Assembly (NCBI RefSeq): GCF_045762675.1
Contig: NZ_JBJDLK010000001.1
Coordinates: 744,001 to 808,000, forward strand
Direction of reading: 5' to 3'
Source: Elizabethkingia meningoseptica_A
GTDB lineage: Bacteria > Bacteroidota > Bacteroidia > Flavobacteriales > Weeksellaceae
DNA: 64,000 nucleotides
Shown here: in pieces, positions 17,344 through 25,494 of the stretch
Layout of the letters: every line of letters begins with the position of its first letter
Position numbering within the stretch: position 1 is the stretch's first letter
The notes under the pieces: generated by a model
What the model was told of the DNA's origin: nothing
Databases searched by the model: none
The model's input: only the letters and a program-made list of their open reading frames with translations
Translations under genes and position numbers: made by a program

Positions 17344-19707
17344 CTAGCTACCGGTTCTGCTTTGTTCTTCGAATTTAATTTGTTTAGTGGCACCTTTCAC
17401 ATTATTATTCCCGAACTTATAGGTTACGGAAAGGTTCACGTTACGCGTAATTCCTTTGTAATAATATTCCGAATTAAAAGCCTGATAATATTCAATTCCT
17501 TTTGAACGGTTGGTGTTCAGTAAATCGTTAACGTTCAGGTTGATGAGAAGATTTTTATCCATTAAACTTACTTTCATTCCGGAATACATGGAGAAATTAC
17601 CATAGAAATAAGTATTTCCGCTTCTCTCCGGAATGCTACTCCATAAGCCCAGAATAAATGTGACTGTTTTAGATTTATTCAGGAAGAAATTATTATCCAG
17701 ATTCAGGTTCCCGCCATAACCTGCCAGTTCTGATATAGCATCCGGAATGTAAGATTTGGACTTTGCATAATAGGCATTTATAAAGATATTTGATTCCAGC
17801 CATTTCAGTTTAGTATAGTTATAACTGATATTAATTCCGGCCTGATTCTCATTATAAAAATTAAGCGTAGTACTGTACTTCGTGTTACCGTCAATTACCT
17901 GAATTCTGTCCCAGTTATCTTTATTATAGTTATAATAAAGTGATACATTGAAGTTGTTTTTCAGGACATATCCCAATTCCAGGTTATCTGTAAATGATGG
18001 CTTTAAATAGGGATTTCCGGTGCTGTATTCAAACTTTGAAGTATAATCTTTAAATGGATTTAAATTGCCAAAATACGGACGGCTGATTCTTTTGGAATAA
18101 CTTAATGAGAAGGAATGATTATCATTGGGCTTATAGCTGAGATAAACAGTTGGGAAAAACTTGCCGTAATTATTCTCAGAAGTAAGATTCTCATTCGGGG
18201 AATAACCTTTCAGGCGGGTATATTCATAACGCAAACCTGCTTTTGCATCCCATTTTTCGTTAATCTTAAAACTCGCAGAGGTGTAAGCAGCATAATTTTC
18301 TTCATTATAGAAAAAAACATTACTCCGGTCTGTATTGAATACATCTTGTCCGTTTAAAATATCAAAGAAATTAAACTCCGAATCATTTTTAATCTTGGTG
18401 AATTTTATTCCGGACTCTGTTTTAATTTTTGAAAAATTCTTTTCAAGATCTGTCTGTCCCGAATAGATCCGATAATGGCTTAAAGGATTTACAAAGGTAG
18501 AAGTCGTAACATCGGTTATTGTATTATAATAATTTCGTGCATTCGATTTATTGTCCATTAAATTGGCAGAAATACTAAGTTTGCTCCCCAGTGTATCGAG
18601 TTTAAGATCATAAAAAGCAGTTACATTATGAACATTTCTTTTATTTCTGCTGTTTGCATCGGAAGAGAAAGAACGAGGTCCGTTTTCATCTCCTATACTG
18701 GTATTGTTTTGCGACTGCTCCAGAGGATTACTAAATGAATAATTATAACTGACCCCAACAGTGTTTTTGTCATTAATTTTATACTCTGTTTTTACATTCC
18801 CGCTTTTATACCGGTAATTAGACTTCTGCAATTCATCGGTATTCCAGTAATTATTATTTCCGTTTCCTAAATTGTGAGTATATGAGGTTCCCTGCCAGTA
18901 GTTGTCACCGGTAGAAAGATTCGTGGAAACTGAAAGCTTCTTGCCCTGATAATTAAAGCTGATACCACTTCTCGTAGCGACAGTTGGCCTGCCAAAATAA
19001 TAATTCCCCGAAGACTGAAGCGAAGCATTCCAGCCTAAGTTGATATTTTTCTTTAGTATAATATTAATTAAACCACTTTTACCTTCTGCTTCATAACGTG
19101 CAGTCGGAGTAGTGATAACTTCAATTCTGGCAATATCATCTGAACGAAGAGTTTTAAGGTAGTTGACAAGTTCCTGGCCGGAAAGATTCAGTAATTTATC
19201 ATTGATCATAACCGCGACATTACTTTTTCCGGCAATAGATATGGCGTCGTTTGTTGTGCGGACCATCGGCGTTTTTGCCAGAGCTTCCATAAGGTCCACA
19301 CCTTGTGATGCGACAGAGTTTTCAACATTAAAAACCAGGCGGTCCACTTTTCTTTCAATTAATTTTTTCTTTCCGGTAACTGCTACACCTTCAATTTTGG
19401 TTTCTGCTACCTTTGGCAACGGAATTCTAAAATCTCTGCTGGTACTGCCTTCAATTTTAATCTTTTCAGATAACAGTTTTTCTCCCTCTTTAAACACTTC
19501 AAGCAGATAATCACCGTTTTCCTTTAGTTTTATATTAAAAAGCCCTTCATTGTCTGTGATTCCGGATACTTTATCATTGCTTTTGGTTAAAACTATTTCC
19601 GAGTCAGCAATATGCTTTTTATTCTCATACAACAGCTTTCCCTGAATACTCTGGGCGTACCAGAGCGTAGATGCGGCAAGAGAAATTAAAATGTAAACCT
19701 TTTTCAT
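17344..19707 (-). CDS. Outer-membrane beta-barrel receptor (TonB-dependent-receptor-like, OMP_b-brl_3 type)
   Basis: This is a 787-aa outer-membrane protein with a signal peptide ending near LWYAQ. A carboxypeptidase-regulatory-like beta domain (about 21-95) follows, then a plug-like domain (GVDLMEALAKTPMVR, IEVITTPTARYEAEGKSGLINI) and a long barrel rich in aromatic strand repeats. Family members act as TonB-linked receptors or as barrels of unknown cargo; no TonB box can be identified with certainty. It is downstream of an ABC ATPase and a membrane protein on the same strand. Its own upstream region carries a sigma-54-like promoter and twin palindromes, so it is probably separately induced. 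Confidence 0.85.
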   Translation of the reverse strand: MKKVYILISLAASTLWYAQSIQGKLLYENKKHIADSEIVLTKSNDKVSGITDNEGLFNIKLKENGDYLLEVFKEGEKLLSEKIKIEGSTSRDFRIPLPKVAETKIEGVAVTGKKKLIERKVDRLVFNVENSVASQGVDLMEALAKTPMVRTTNDAISIAGKSNVAVMINDKLLNLSGQELVNYLKTLRSDDIARIEVITTPTARYEAEGKSGLINIILKKNINLGWNASLQSSGNYYFGRPTVATRSGISFNYQGKKLSVSTNLSTGDNYWQGTSYTHNLGNGNNNYWNTDELQKSNYRYKSGNVKTEYKINDKNTVGVSYNYSFSNPLEQSQNNTSIGDENGPRSFSSDANSRNKRNVHNVTAFYDLKLDTLGSKLSISANLMDNKSNARNYYNTITDVTTSTFVNPLSHYRIYSGQTDLEKNFSKIKTESGIKFTKIKNDSEFNFFDILNGQDVFNTDRSNVFFYNEENYAAYTSASFKINEKWDAKAGLRYEYTRLKGYSPNENLTSENNYGKFFPTVYLSYKPNDNHSFSLSYSKRISRPYFGNLNPFKDYTSKFEYSTGNPYLKPSFTDNLELGYVLKNNFNVSLYYNYNKDNWDRIQVIDGNTKYSTTLNFYNENQAGINISYNYTKLKWLESNIFINAYYAKSKSYIPDAISELAGYGGNLNLDNNFFLNKSKTVTFILGLWSSIPERSGNTYFYGNFSMYSGMKVSLMDKNLLINLNVNDLLNTNRSKGIEYYQAFNSEYYYKGITRNVNLSVTYKFGNNNVKGATKQIKFEEQSRTGS

Positions 19708-19790
19708 AATTTATTTTTACTTATTGATAAGACAACTGAAAACCTGAAAATGTTACATAACATGAATATTTCCAATGTCTTATAATAAAC

Positions 19791-19806
19791 TGCGAAAAAG
19801 ATGCCT
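19791..19806 (-). promoter_or_regulatory. Sigma-54-type -24/-12 promoter for the outer-membrane receptor
   Basis: Read on the minus strand, the sequence is AGGCATCTTTTTCGCA. It has the invariant GG and GC exactly 12 positions apart, as in TGGCACG-N4-TTGCW. Transcription would start near 19780, giving a leader of about 70 nt to the ATG at 19707. The flanks match the consensus only in part. Confidence 0.55.
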
Positions 19807-19871
19807 TAGCGATAATTCGTTTGTATTTTATTGATAAACAATATTTTAACTGGTGATTTTTAATAATATAA

Positions 19872-19908
19872 TGTTCGGAAACGAACACTCATTGTCCGGA
19901 AACGGACA
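19872..19908. promoter_or_regulatory. Two phased 16-bp palindromic operators (putative enhancer sites)
   Basis: Two copies of TGTYCGGAAACGRACA lie at 19872-19887 and 19893-19908. Each is a 6-bp inverted repeat around GAAA. Their centres are 21 bp apart, two helical turns. They sit about 100 and 121 bp upstream of the predicted sigma-54 start point, where NtrC-type activators bind. The second copy is extended into a 14-bp inverted repeat (19885-19916). No such activator gene is in the window. Confidence 0.65.
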
Positions 19909-19963
19909 ATGAGTGTCTGTTAAATTGTTATGTACAGATCGGTTTTTATTACCTGTGTTATTT

Positions 19964-20599
19964 TTAGAATTTGAAATTGTGCAGTTTTTGATATTCTGAT
20001 TGATCGATAATATTTTCAATCCTTCCATTCTGAAGAATTGCAATCTTATCACACGTATGAAAGAGCGTTTCTATAATATGAGAACTGACGATTACAACTT
20101 TACTTTCTGCTTTTAATCCGCGTATAATTTCATACAGAATGTGGACACCTTCAAAATCAACACCGTTAAAAGGCTCATCGAGAATATTAACGGGTTTTTC
20201 CAGTAACAGCATGCCCGTAAGTGCCAGCTTTTTTTTCATGCCGCTGGAGTAATCCTGAGCATATTTATCCAGCGGAAGACCAAATCTGTCAGATAATTCC
20301 TGATATTTAAATACTTTGCTTTCCGAAAAGTAAGTAAGATATTCTTTACCTGTAATGTATGGGTAAAAATAATTTTCGGTTTCCAGATAGGATATATGTT
20401 CCCGTTTTAATGCCTCATTGTGCCAGTTTATGCTGCCATTGTATTTTATACTCTGATAAAGTGATTCGAATAAAGTTGTTTTTCCGGCCCCGTTTTTTCC
20501 AAGTATCCCCAATACAATTCCTTCTTCAATATTCAGATTTAGATTATTGAGAACATGATGGTTTTTAAAACGAACATTCAGGTTTTTAATTTCCAGCAT
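19964..20599 (-). CDS. ABC transporter ATP-binding protein
   Basis: This is a 211-aa ATPase of the ABC-2/CcmA-like exporter group. Walker A is GKNGAGKTTLF, the signature is YSSGMKKKLAL, Walker B is VNILDEPFNGVD, and the switch His is in VIVSSHI. Its start overlaps the last 14 bp of the upstream membrane-protein gene, so the pair is translationally coupled. It probably drives an exporter made with that protein. The substrate is unknown. The outer-membrane receptor gene follows after 256 bp. Confidence 0.86.
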   Translation of the reverse strand: MLEIKNLNVRFKNHHVLNNLNLNIEEGIVLGILGKNGAGKTTLFESLYQSIKYNGSINWHNEALKREHISYLETENYFYPYITGKEYLTYFSESKVFKYQELSDRFGLPLDKYAQDYSSGMKKKLALTGMLLLEKPVNILDEPFNGVDFEGVHILYEIIRGLKAESKVVIVSSHIIETLFHTCDKIAILQNGRIENIIDQSEYQKLHNFKF

Positions 20600-21503
20600 A
20601 CATTTTAATATTTTCTTTTGCAGCTTTAGTATTTTCGATAATAAACACCAGGGCAGGGATTATTGCTATAGTATAAATGAAATATAATAAGTAAGTCCCG
20701 GTATCCAATTGATTCAATTTGTTTTTATGGTGATAAACTTTGTATTTATGAGTTAAAGTCAATAAAAAGAAGATATTAAAAAACAAAACATAACAAAGTA
20801 AAGCAAGGCTTTCCTCTTTATTCAGTATTAAAAAAACAAGGGATACAGGCATAAGTAAAAGGTTCAGAAACTTTAGATTTTGTCGTAGCTTGTAGTTAAA
20901 ACTGTACTTCTTAAAGTACATTTCAAACATTTCCTTACTTTCATTCTTTGAACAAAGATTGGGAAATACATCAATAATAAACAGACCGCACAAAATCAAT
21001 GTTGAAATATGATAAGCGGAGGCAATAATTATGAGATAAGCCAGAATGGATGTCCATGTGTTTTTTCTTAATAAAGACCGCCATTCAAATATTTGATCCG
21101 GTATAAAGTTCCAACGAAAACCAGTTTCAGCAGAGTTACTGATGGAAATGAGATGGAAACTGATTAATCCCGGAAACAACAATAAGCCGATCGGTTCGGT
21201 TTTATAGTGTATGTTACCAAATAAAAGTACAGCATATAACAGTGCAGACTCTATAAAAACAATAAGTCTCCAGTTCTTTACAAAAACCTTCCGGAGAAAA
21301 GGAATGTCTTTTCGTCTTAAATGAAAACCGAGTACAAGTAAGAAAAATACCACCGGATACAGCTGGTTAAACTGTTTGGGAATCTTTACAACGATTAAAA
21401 TACCAATTATAATCAGCAGAGGAAGTGCTGTTTTTGGCTGGAAATTAAGAATTCGAAAACATTGATTGATTCTGAAAATGAAATGATTGCTAATTGTTTT
21501 CAA
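20586..21503 (-). CDS. Multi-spanning membrane protein, probable ABC transporter permease
   Basis: This 305-aa protein has roughly seven to eight hydrophobic segments and basic loops and no motif I recognise. It overlaps the following ABC ATPase gene by 14 bp. That is the main reason to call it the permease partner. Topology fits an ABC-2-like exporter, but sequence similarity to a named permease family is not evident by eye. It may lead a three-gene unit ending with the outer-membrane receptor. Confidence 0.65.
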   Translation of the reverse strand: MKTISNHFIFRINQCFRILNFQPKTALPLLIIIGILIVVKIPKQFNQLYPVVFFLLVLGFHLRRKDIPFLRKVFVKNWRLIVFIESALLYAVLLFGNIHYKTEPIGLLLFPGLISFHLISISNSAETGFRWNFIPDQIFEWRSLLRKNTWTSILAYLIIIASAYHISTLILCGLFIIDVFPNLCSKNESKEMFEMYFKKYSFNYKLRQNLKFLNLLLMPVSLVFLILNKEESLALLCYVLFFNIFFLLTLTHKYKVYHHKNKLNQLDTGTYLLYFIYTIAIIPALVFIIENTKAAKENIKMYAGN

Positions 21504-21619
21504 ATTTTAATTTTCTTTTTTGGTACGATTTTTTAATTAAACAGGCTGTATTAGTCAAATATACAAAAATACCTCCTGTAATAAAGGTATTTTATTTATT
21601 ATTAATAGTTTAAAAATTC

Positions 21620-21648
21620 TTGCATATATGAGAATTTTTGTAATTTTG
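21620..21648 (+). promoter_or_regulatory. Two-box promoter for the mevalonate kinase gene
   Basis: TTG at 21620-21622, an 18-nt spacer and TAATTTTG at 21641-21648, 17 nt before the ATG. Confidence 0.65.
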
Positions 21649-21665
21649 TAACAGATATAAAACAC

Positions 21666-22598
21666 ATGGCGAATCCTCTATTTTACGCAAAAATAATTCT
21701 GTTTGGTGAATACGGAATGATTGAAGATTCCCAGGGACTTGTTGTCCCTTACAGTTTCTATAAAGGAACTTTAAAATTTTCAGAACCAGACACGGATTCT
21801 GAATTTGAAAAAAACTCAAATAAACACTTACAAAAATATTCCGATTTTCTTTCGGAACTTAGCCTCTCCGAATACTTTAAATTAGATATTGAACACTTCA
21901 AAACTGATATTTCTAATGGTCTTTTCTTCGATTCCAATATCCCGCAGGGATACGGCGTAGGAAGTTCAGGCGCTTTGGTTGCTGCTATTTTCGAAAGATA
22001 TTCAGTAAATAAACATAACCCGGAAAACATATCCAAAGACAATTTAAAAAGCCTGAAGGCTGTGTTTGGAGAAATGGAAAGTTATTTTCATGGTAAGAGT
22101 TCCGGTATGGATCCGTTGATCTGCTATATGAATCTTCCGATTCTTATTGAAAATAAAGAAAACCTGGACAGGGTAGCCTTGCCAAATGGTGAACATGGTA
22201 AAGGTGCTGTTTTCTTAATCGATTCCGGACAGATAGGAGAGACAGGGCCGATGATTCAGATCTTTTTTGAAAAACTGAAAAATGAAGGTTTCCGTAAAAC
22301 ACTGAAAGACGAGTTTATACGATACAATAATGCCTGCATCGATGCGTTCTTAAAGAAAGATATGAATCCTTTCTTCAGAAATCTGAAAAAACTGTCGCAC
22401 TGGGCATATGAACACTTCAGACCTATGATTCCGGAAAGCATATTCAATGCCTGGAAGAGAGGTCTTGATACCAATGCATATTATCTTAAACTTTGTGGAA
22501 GCGGTGGCGGAGGCTATATTCTTGGCTTCACAAAAGATTATGATAAAGCTGATAAAATGTTAGAAGGTTTCCAGAAGGAAGTAATCTATCGTTTCTAG
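21666..22598 (+). CDS. Mevalonate kinase-like GHMP kinase
   Basis: This 310-aa GHMP-superfamily kinase probably phosphorylates mevalonate in the isoprenoid pathway. The N-terminal AKIILFGEYGMIED matches the mevalonate kinase start (GK..LFGEH). The ATP loop is PQGYGVGSSGALVAA, the central segment GKSSGMDPLICY is typical of mevalonate kinase, and the C-terminal GHMP motif is KLCGSGGGGYILGF. A UbiA-type prenyltransferase gene follows after 32 bp. idi is at 56292 on the other strand, so the pathway genes are scattered. A phosphomevalonate kinase role is less likely. Confidence 0.85.
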   Translation: MANPLFYAKIILFGEYGMIEDSQGLVVPYSFYKGTLKFSEPDTDSEFEKNSNKHLQKYSDFLSELSLSEYFKLDIEHFKTDISNGLFFDSNIPQGYGVGSSGALVAAIFERYSVNKHNPENISKDNLKSLKAVFGEMESYFHGKSSGMDPLICYMNLPILIENKENLDRVALPNGEHGKGAVFLIDSGQIGETGPMIQIFFEKLKNEGFRKTLKDEFIRYNNACIDAFLKKDMNPFFRNLKKLSHWAYEHFRPMIPESIFNAWKRGLDTNAYYLKLCGSGGGGYILGFTKDYDKADKMLEGFQKEVIYRF

Positions 22599-22630
22599 AA
22601 TTAAAACTAATTTTTAAAATTTAAAAGAGT

Positions 22631-23530
22631 GTGAAGAATCGCCTGCTTTCCAGATTATCTGTATTTATAGGATTTTTGCTGGGGGCGCGGGCATTTGTCA
22701 CATTTTTGCTGATTTTCGCATTATACGTTTCTACCTTCTTCCTATTCAATCAGGAAGAAAGCCTGAAAAGCTTTGTATTCGATTATAAAGTACACGGAAT
22801 AATCTTTTGCAGTTTCTTAAGTATTATGGCTGGTGGCATTATCAATCAGTTTTACGACAGAGAAAAAGATAAAATAACAAAACCTTTCCGCAGCAGACTT
22901 CAGAGCTTCCTGGAACAGAAGTATTTCCTGTACGCCTATCTTACGCTCAATATTCTTTCACTGGGAATTGCGGCCTTTATGTCCCAAAGAGTATTTATAT
23001 TCTTTTTGGTTTATCACTTTCTAATGTGGTTTTACAGCCATAAACTAAGCAAAATACTTATTGTTAATAATCTTTCATTTGTAGGACTTACTCTGTATCC
23101 GTTCTTCGGTATGCTGGTTTATTATGAAACCTATTCCATGCATCTGATGCTGATGTCGGCGTTTCTGTTTCTTATTCTGTTGATTATTGATATTATTAAA
23201 GATCTTCTAACGATTAATGCCGACCGTATTTTTGGTTATGTAACTATTGCCAATAAGTATGGTACTAAAACAGCTAAGATCGTTGCTGTTATTCTGCTTA
23301 TTCTTAATATTATCATATCGGCAATGATTGTCCGGGGAAATGAGGTGCATTATCTGATGTCCTGGTATTTCTGCGCAGGAATGTTTATTCAGATTATTGT
23401 AGTATACCTGTTGCTAAATAAAACTAAATTTTACAGCTTTTCAGCACTCAACATACTACGCCTGTGGGTATTCACAGGAATTCTGTGTATGCTTACAGAT
23501 GGGATTCTTGCTTATCTCCATTATTATTAA
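22631..23530 (+). CDS. UbiA-family prenyltransferase
   Basis: This 299-aa integral membrane prenyltransferase has about eight to nine hydrophobic helices. The first Asp-rich motif is NQFYDREKDKITKP and the second is DIIKDLLTINADR, which bind the Mg-diphosphate of a polyprenyl donor. The start is GTG at 22631. Related flavobacterial proteins are often named geranylgeranylglycerol-phosphate geranylgeranyltransferase, but quinone or other acceptors are equally possible. Linkage to the mevalonate kinase gene supports an isoprenoid role. Confidence 0.82.
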   Translation: MKNRLLSRLSVFIGFLLGARAFVTFLLIFALYVSTFFLFNQEESLKSFVFDYKVHGIIFCSFLSIMAGGIINQFYDREKDKITKPFRSRLQSFLEQKYFLYAYLTLNILSLGIAAFMSQRVFIFFLVYHFLMWFYSHKLSKILIVNNLSFVGLTLYPFFGMLVYYETYSMHLMLMSAFLFLILLIIDIIKDLLTINADRIFGYVTIANKYGTKTAKIVAVILLILNIIISAMIVRGNEVHYLMSWYFCAGMFIQIIVVYLLLNKTKFYSFSALNILRLWVFTGILCMLTDGILAYLHYY

Positions 23531-23693
23531 ATACACTTTACAGGTTACTTACCGTAAAAGAGACTGATCTTATATATAGCTTAAAGTAAAGCTTTAAAAC
23601 TATATCTGGTTATATTTTATTATAATCCAATACTTTATGCTAATAATGGATGTGGTTTTTAACAGACCCCGACTTATTAGCCTTTATTTTTCG

Positions 23694-23701
23694 TAACTTT
23701 G
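23694..23701 (+). promoter_or_regulatory. -7 box that fixes the start of the pseudouridine synthase gene
   Basis: TAACTTTG lies 14 nt before the ATG at 23716. It falls inside the longer in-frame extension that begins at 23650, so it argues for the downstream start. Confidence 0.55.
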
Positions 23702-23715
23702 CCGAAAATATAGAA

Positions 23716-24699
23716 ATGAGCAGAGAACGTAAAAATTTTTCAGACAGACAGAAAAACGGAAAACAGGGGGAAAGAAAAACTTCTTTTGATAAAGATTCCC
23801 GCTCTGCATCCGCTTCAAAAAGAGGTGGTAAAACTTTTGATTCCAGAGATAAATACGAAAAAGGTGACCGTAAATTCGGAGGTCCGAAATCATTTAAAAG
23901 ACCTTTTGATAAAAAAGCAGAGCAGGATGAAAAGATTAAAGGCTATATCCTGAAAAGAAAGCTTGAAAAGTTAACCAACAAACCGGAAAAAGAGACAATA
24001 CGTCTTAATAAATATATTGCTAATTCAGGGATATGCAGCCGTCGTGAAGCGGATGATCTTATTACTCAGGGATTAGTAGAGGTAAACGGAAAGGTGGTAA
24101 CCGAAATGGGATATCAGGTTCAGAAAACAGACCGTGTTGTTTTCGACGGACAGGGTATTACACCGGAAAAACCAGTTTATGTACTTTTAAATAAGCCAAA
24201 AGGATATCTTTCTACAACCAAAGATGAAAAGGCACGTAAGACGGTGATGGATCTTGTAGCAAATGCTTCACCATACAGATTATTTCCTGTGGGGCGCCTG
24301 GACAGACAGACAACCGGAATTATCCTGTTAACGAATGATGGGCATATGACCAAGAAGCTTACGCATCCGTCATTCGGGATCAAGAAGATTTATCATGTGG
24401 TGTTAGACAGAAAACTGGCTACTGAAGATCTTCAGGCTATCCGTGAGGGGATTCGTCTGGATGAAGGAGTTGCCGAAGTAGACAATATCTCTTTCATTGA
24501 AGGGAAGCCTAAAAATGAAGTTGGAATAGAAATCCATATCGGATGGAACAGAGTTGTTCGCCGTATATTTCAGAGATTAGGATACGAAGTGGAAAGCTTA
24601 GACAGGGTTATGTTTGCAGGTCTTACCAAAAAGAATGTAAAAAGAGGCCACTGGAGAATACTTACCGATCTTGAAGTAAACAATCTGAAAATGTTATAA
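23716..24699 (+). CDS. RluB/RsuA-family pseudouridine synthase with basic N-terminal tail
   Basis: This 327-aa protein isomerises a uridine in rRNA. The first 95 or so residues are a low-complexity Lys/Arg/Asp/Ser-rich tail, as common in Bacteroidetes. An S4 RNA-binding domain (IRLNKYIANSGICSRREADDL) follows, then the catalytic domain with GRLDRQTTGIILLTNDG, which contains the catalytic Asp. The KTVMDLVA and IGWNRVVRRIFQRLGYEV segments fit the RluB/RluE/RsuA group. The ATG at 23716 is preferred because a -7 box lies just upstream. Confidence 0.9.
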   Translation: MSRERKNFSDRQKNGKQGERKTSFDKDSRSASASKRGGKTFDSRDKYEKGDRKFGGPKSFKRPFDKKAEQDEKIKGYILKRKLEKLTNKPEKETIRLNKYIANSGICSRREADDLITQGLVEVNGKVVTEMGYQVQKTDRVVFDGQGITPEKPVYVLLNKPKGYLSTTKDEKARKTVMDLVANASPYRLFPVGRLDRQTTGIILLTNDGHMTKKLTHPSFGIKKIYHVVLDRKLATEDLQAIREGIRLDEGVAEVDNISFIEGKPKNEVGIEIHIGWNRVVRRIFQRLGYEVESLDRVMFAGLTKKNVKRGHWRILTDLEVNNLKML

Positions 24700-24701
24700 A
24701 A

Positions 24702-24730
24702 AAAAGAGTTTCGAAAGAAACTCTTTTATT
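24702..24730 (+). terminator. Terminator after the pseudouridine synthase gene
   Basis: A perfect 11-bp stem, AAAAGAGTTTC / GAAACTCTTTT, with a GAAA loop (24702-24727) directly follows the stop codon. Confidence 0.85.
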
Positions 24731-24749
24731 GTTAATAGAGATATGGCTA

Positions 24750-24854
24750 CTAAAAAATATAGGAAACACCTGCGTTTACAAAACCTCTTGTACCAATATT
24801 AGGTTCTATAAATACCCCAAAATCTTTAACATATCTTAAGCCAGAATACTCACT
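24750..24854 (-). pseudogene. C-terminal relic of an outer-membrane beta-barrel protein
   Basis: On the minus strand, immediately past and slightly overlapping the pncA stop, a short open stretch encodes about 34 residues including YVKDFGVFIEPNIGTRG and ending in GVSYIF before TAG. Alternating hydrophobic residues and a terminal Phe are typical of the last strands of an outer-membrane barrel. There is no start codon or remaining body, so it looks like the stump of a deleted gene. Confidence 0.45.
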
Positions 24855-25441
24855 TTATTTTCTATTAATTCATAGATGGTATTTTTTCCGCTGTCCGGTT
24901 TTACATTTACTGCACGCGTACCATTGAAATGAAGACATGTAACAAAACCTTCTTTTACTGAATCCAGGCATGTAGCTCTTACACAATAATCCAGTGCCAA
25001 TCCTGCGATTTCAACAAGTTGTATATCGTGGTATTTCAGAAAATCTGCAAGCCCGGTTTTCATAAAATGATTATTGTCCTGAAATGCACTGTAACTGTCG
25101 ATTTCAGAATTTTTACCCTTTTGTATAATATGAGTTGCTTTATCTTTATTGAGCGCCGGATGGAAGTCTGCGCCGGAAGTTCCCTGTACACAATGATCAG
25201 GCCACATAAACTGAGGAATACCATTAAGAATAATAGTCTCTCCTATATTTCTGCTATTGTTGGATGCAAAACTTTTATGATTTGCCGGATGATAATCCTG
25301 TGTTAATACAATCTGATCGTAAGCATCGCTCTCCATAAGGCTGTTGATATAAGGAATGATCTCGCTTGCGCCCGGAACCGCTAATGATCCACCATCACAA
25401 AAATCATTCTGAACATCTACTATAATAAGTGCTTTTTTCAT
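24836..25441 (-). CDS. pncA: Nicotinamidase
   Basis: This 201-aa isochorismatase-fold amidohydrolase converts nicotinamide to nicotinate for NAD salvage. The catalytic Asp is in VDVQNDFCDGG. The metal site is in TQDYHPANHKSFA, which has the Asp and His ligands. The nucleophilic Cys is in GLALDYCVRATC. WPDHCVQGTSGADFH is a further hallmark. It is transcribed divergently from the YfiT-like gene from a palindromic promoter region. Confidence 0.94.
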   Translation of the reverse strand: MKKALIIVDVQNDFCDGGSLAVPGASEIIPYINSLMESDAYDQIVLTQDYHPANHKSFASNNSRNIGETIILNGIPQFMWPDHCVQGTSGADFHPALNKDKATHIIQKGKNSEIDSYSAFQDNNHFMKTGLADFLKYHDIQLVEIAGLALDYCVRATCLDSVKEGFVTCLHFNGTRAVNVKPDSGKNTIYELIENKVSILA

Positions 25442-25455
25442 TTTAATAATTTAAT

Positions 25456-25480
25456 TACCAAATTTATGGTAAATTTGGTA
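25456..25480. promoter_or_regulatory. Palindromic divergent promoter between pncA and the yfiT-like gene
   Basis: TACCAAATTTA (25456-25466) and TAAATTTGGTA (25470-25480) form an inverted repeat. It contains a TAAATTTG -7 box on each strand: 25470-25477 for the plus strand and 25466-25459 for the minus strand. Each box lies 17 nt from its ATG. Confidence 0.6.
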
Positions 25481-25494
25481 GATAAACGAATACA

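Noticed and set aside
19163..19510. 115-residue plus-strand open frame
   Set aside because: It is antisense to the plug domain of the outer-membrane receptor, which has clear family motifs.
19885..19916. Intrinsic terminator for the ABC ATPase gene
   Set aside because: The stem is strong, but no T-run follows on the minus strand; the phased operator reading explains it better.
23650..23715. N-terminal extension of the pseudouridine synthase
   Set aside because: A TAACTTTG promoter box lies within it and the ATG at 23716 starts the usual basic tail.
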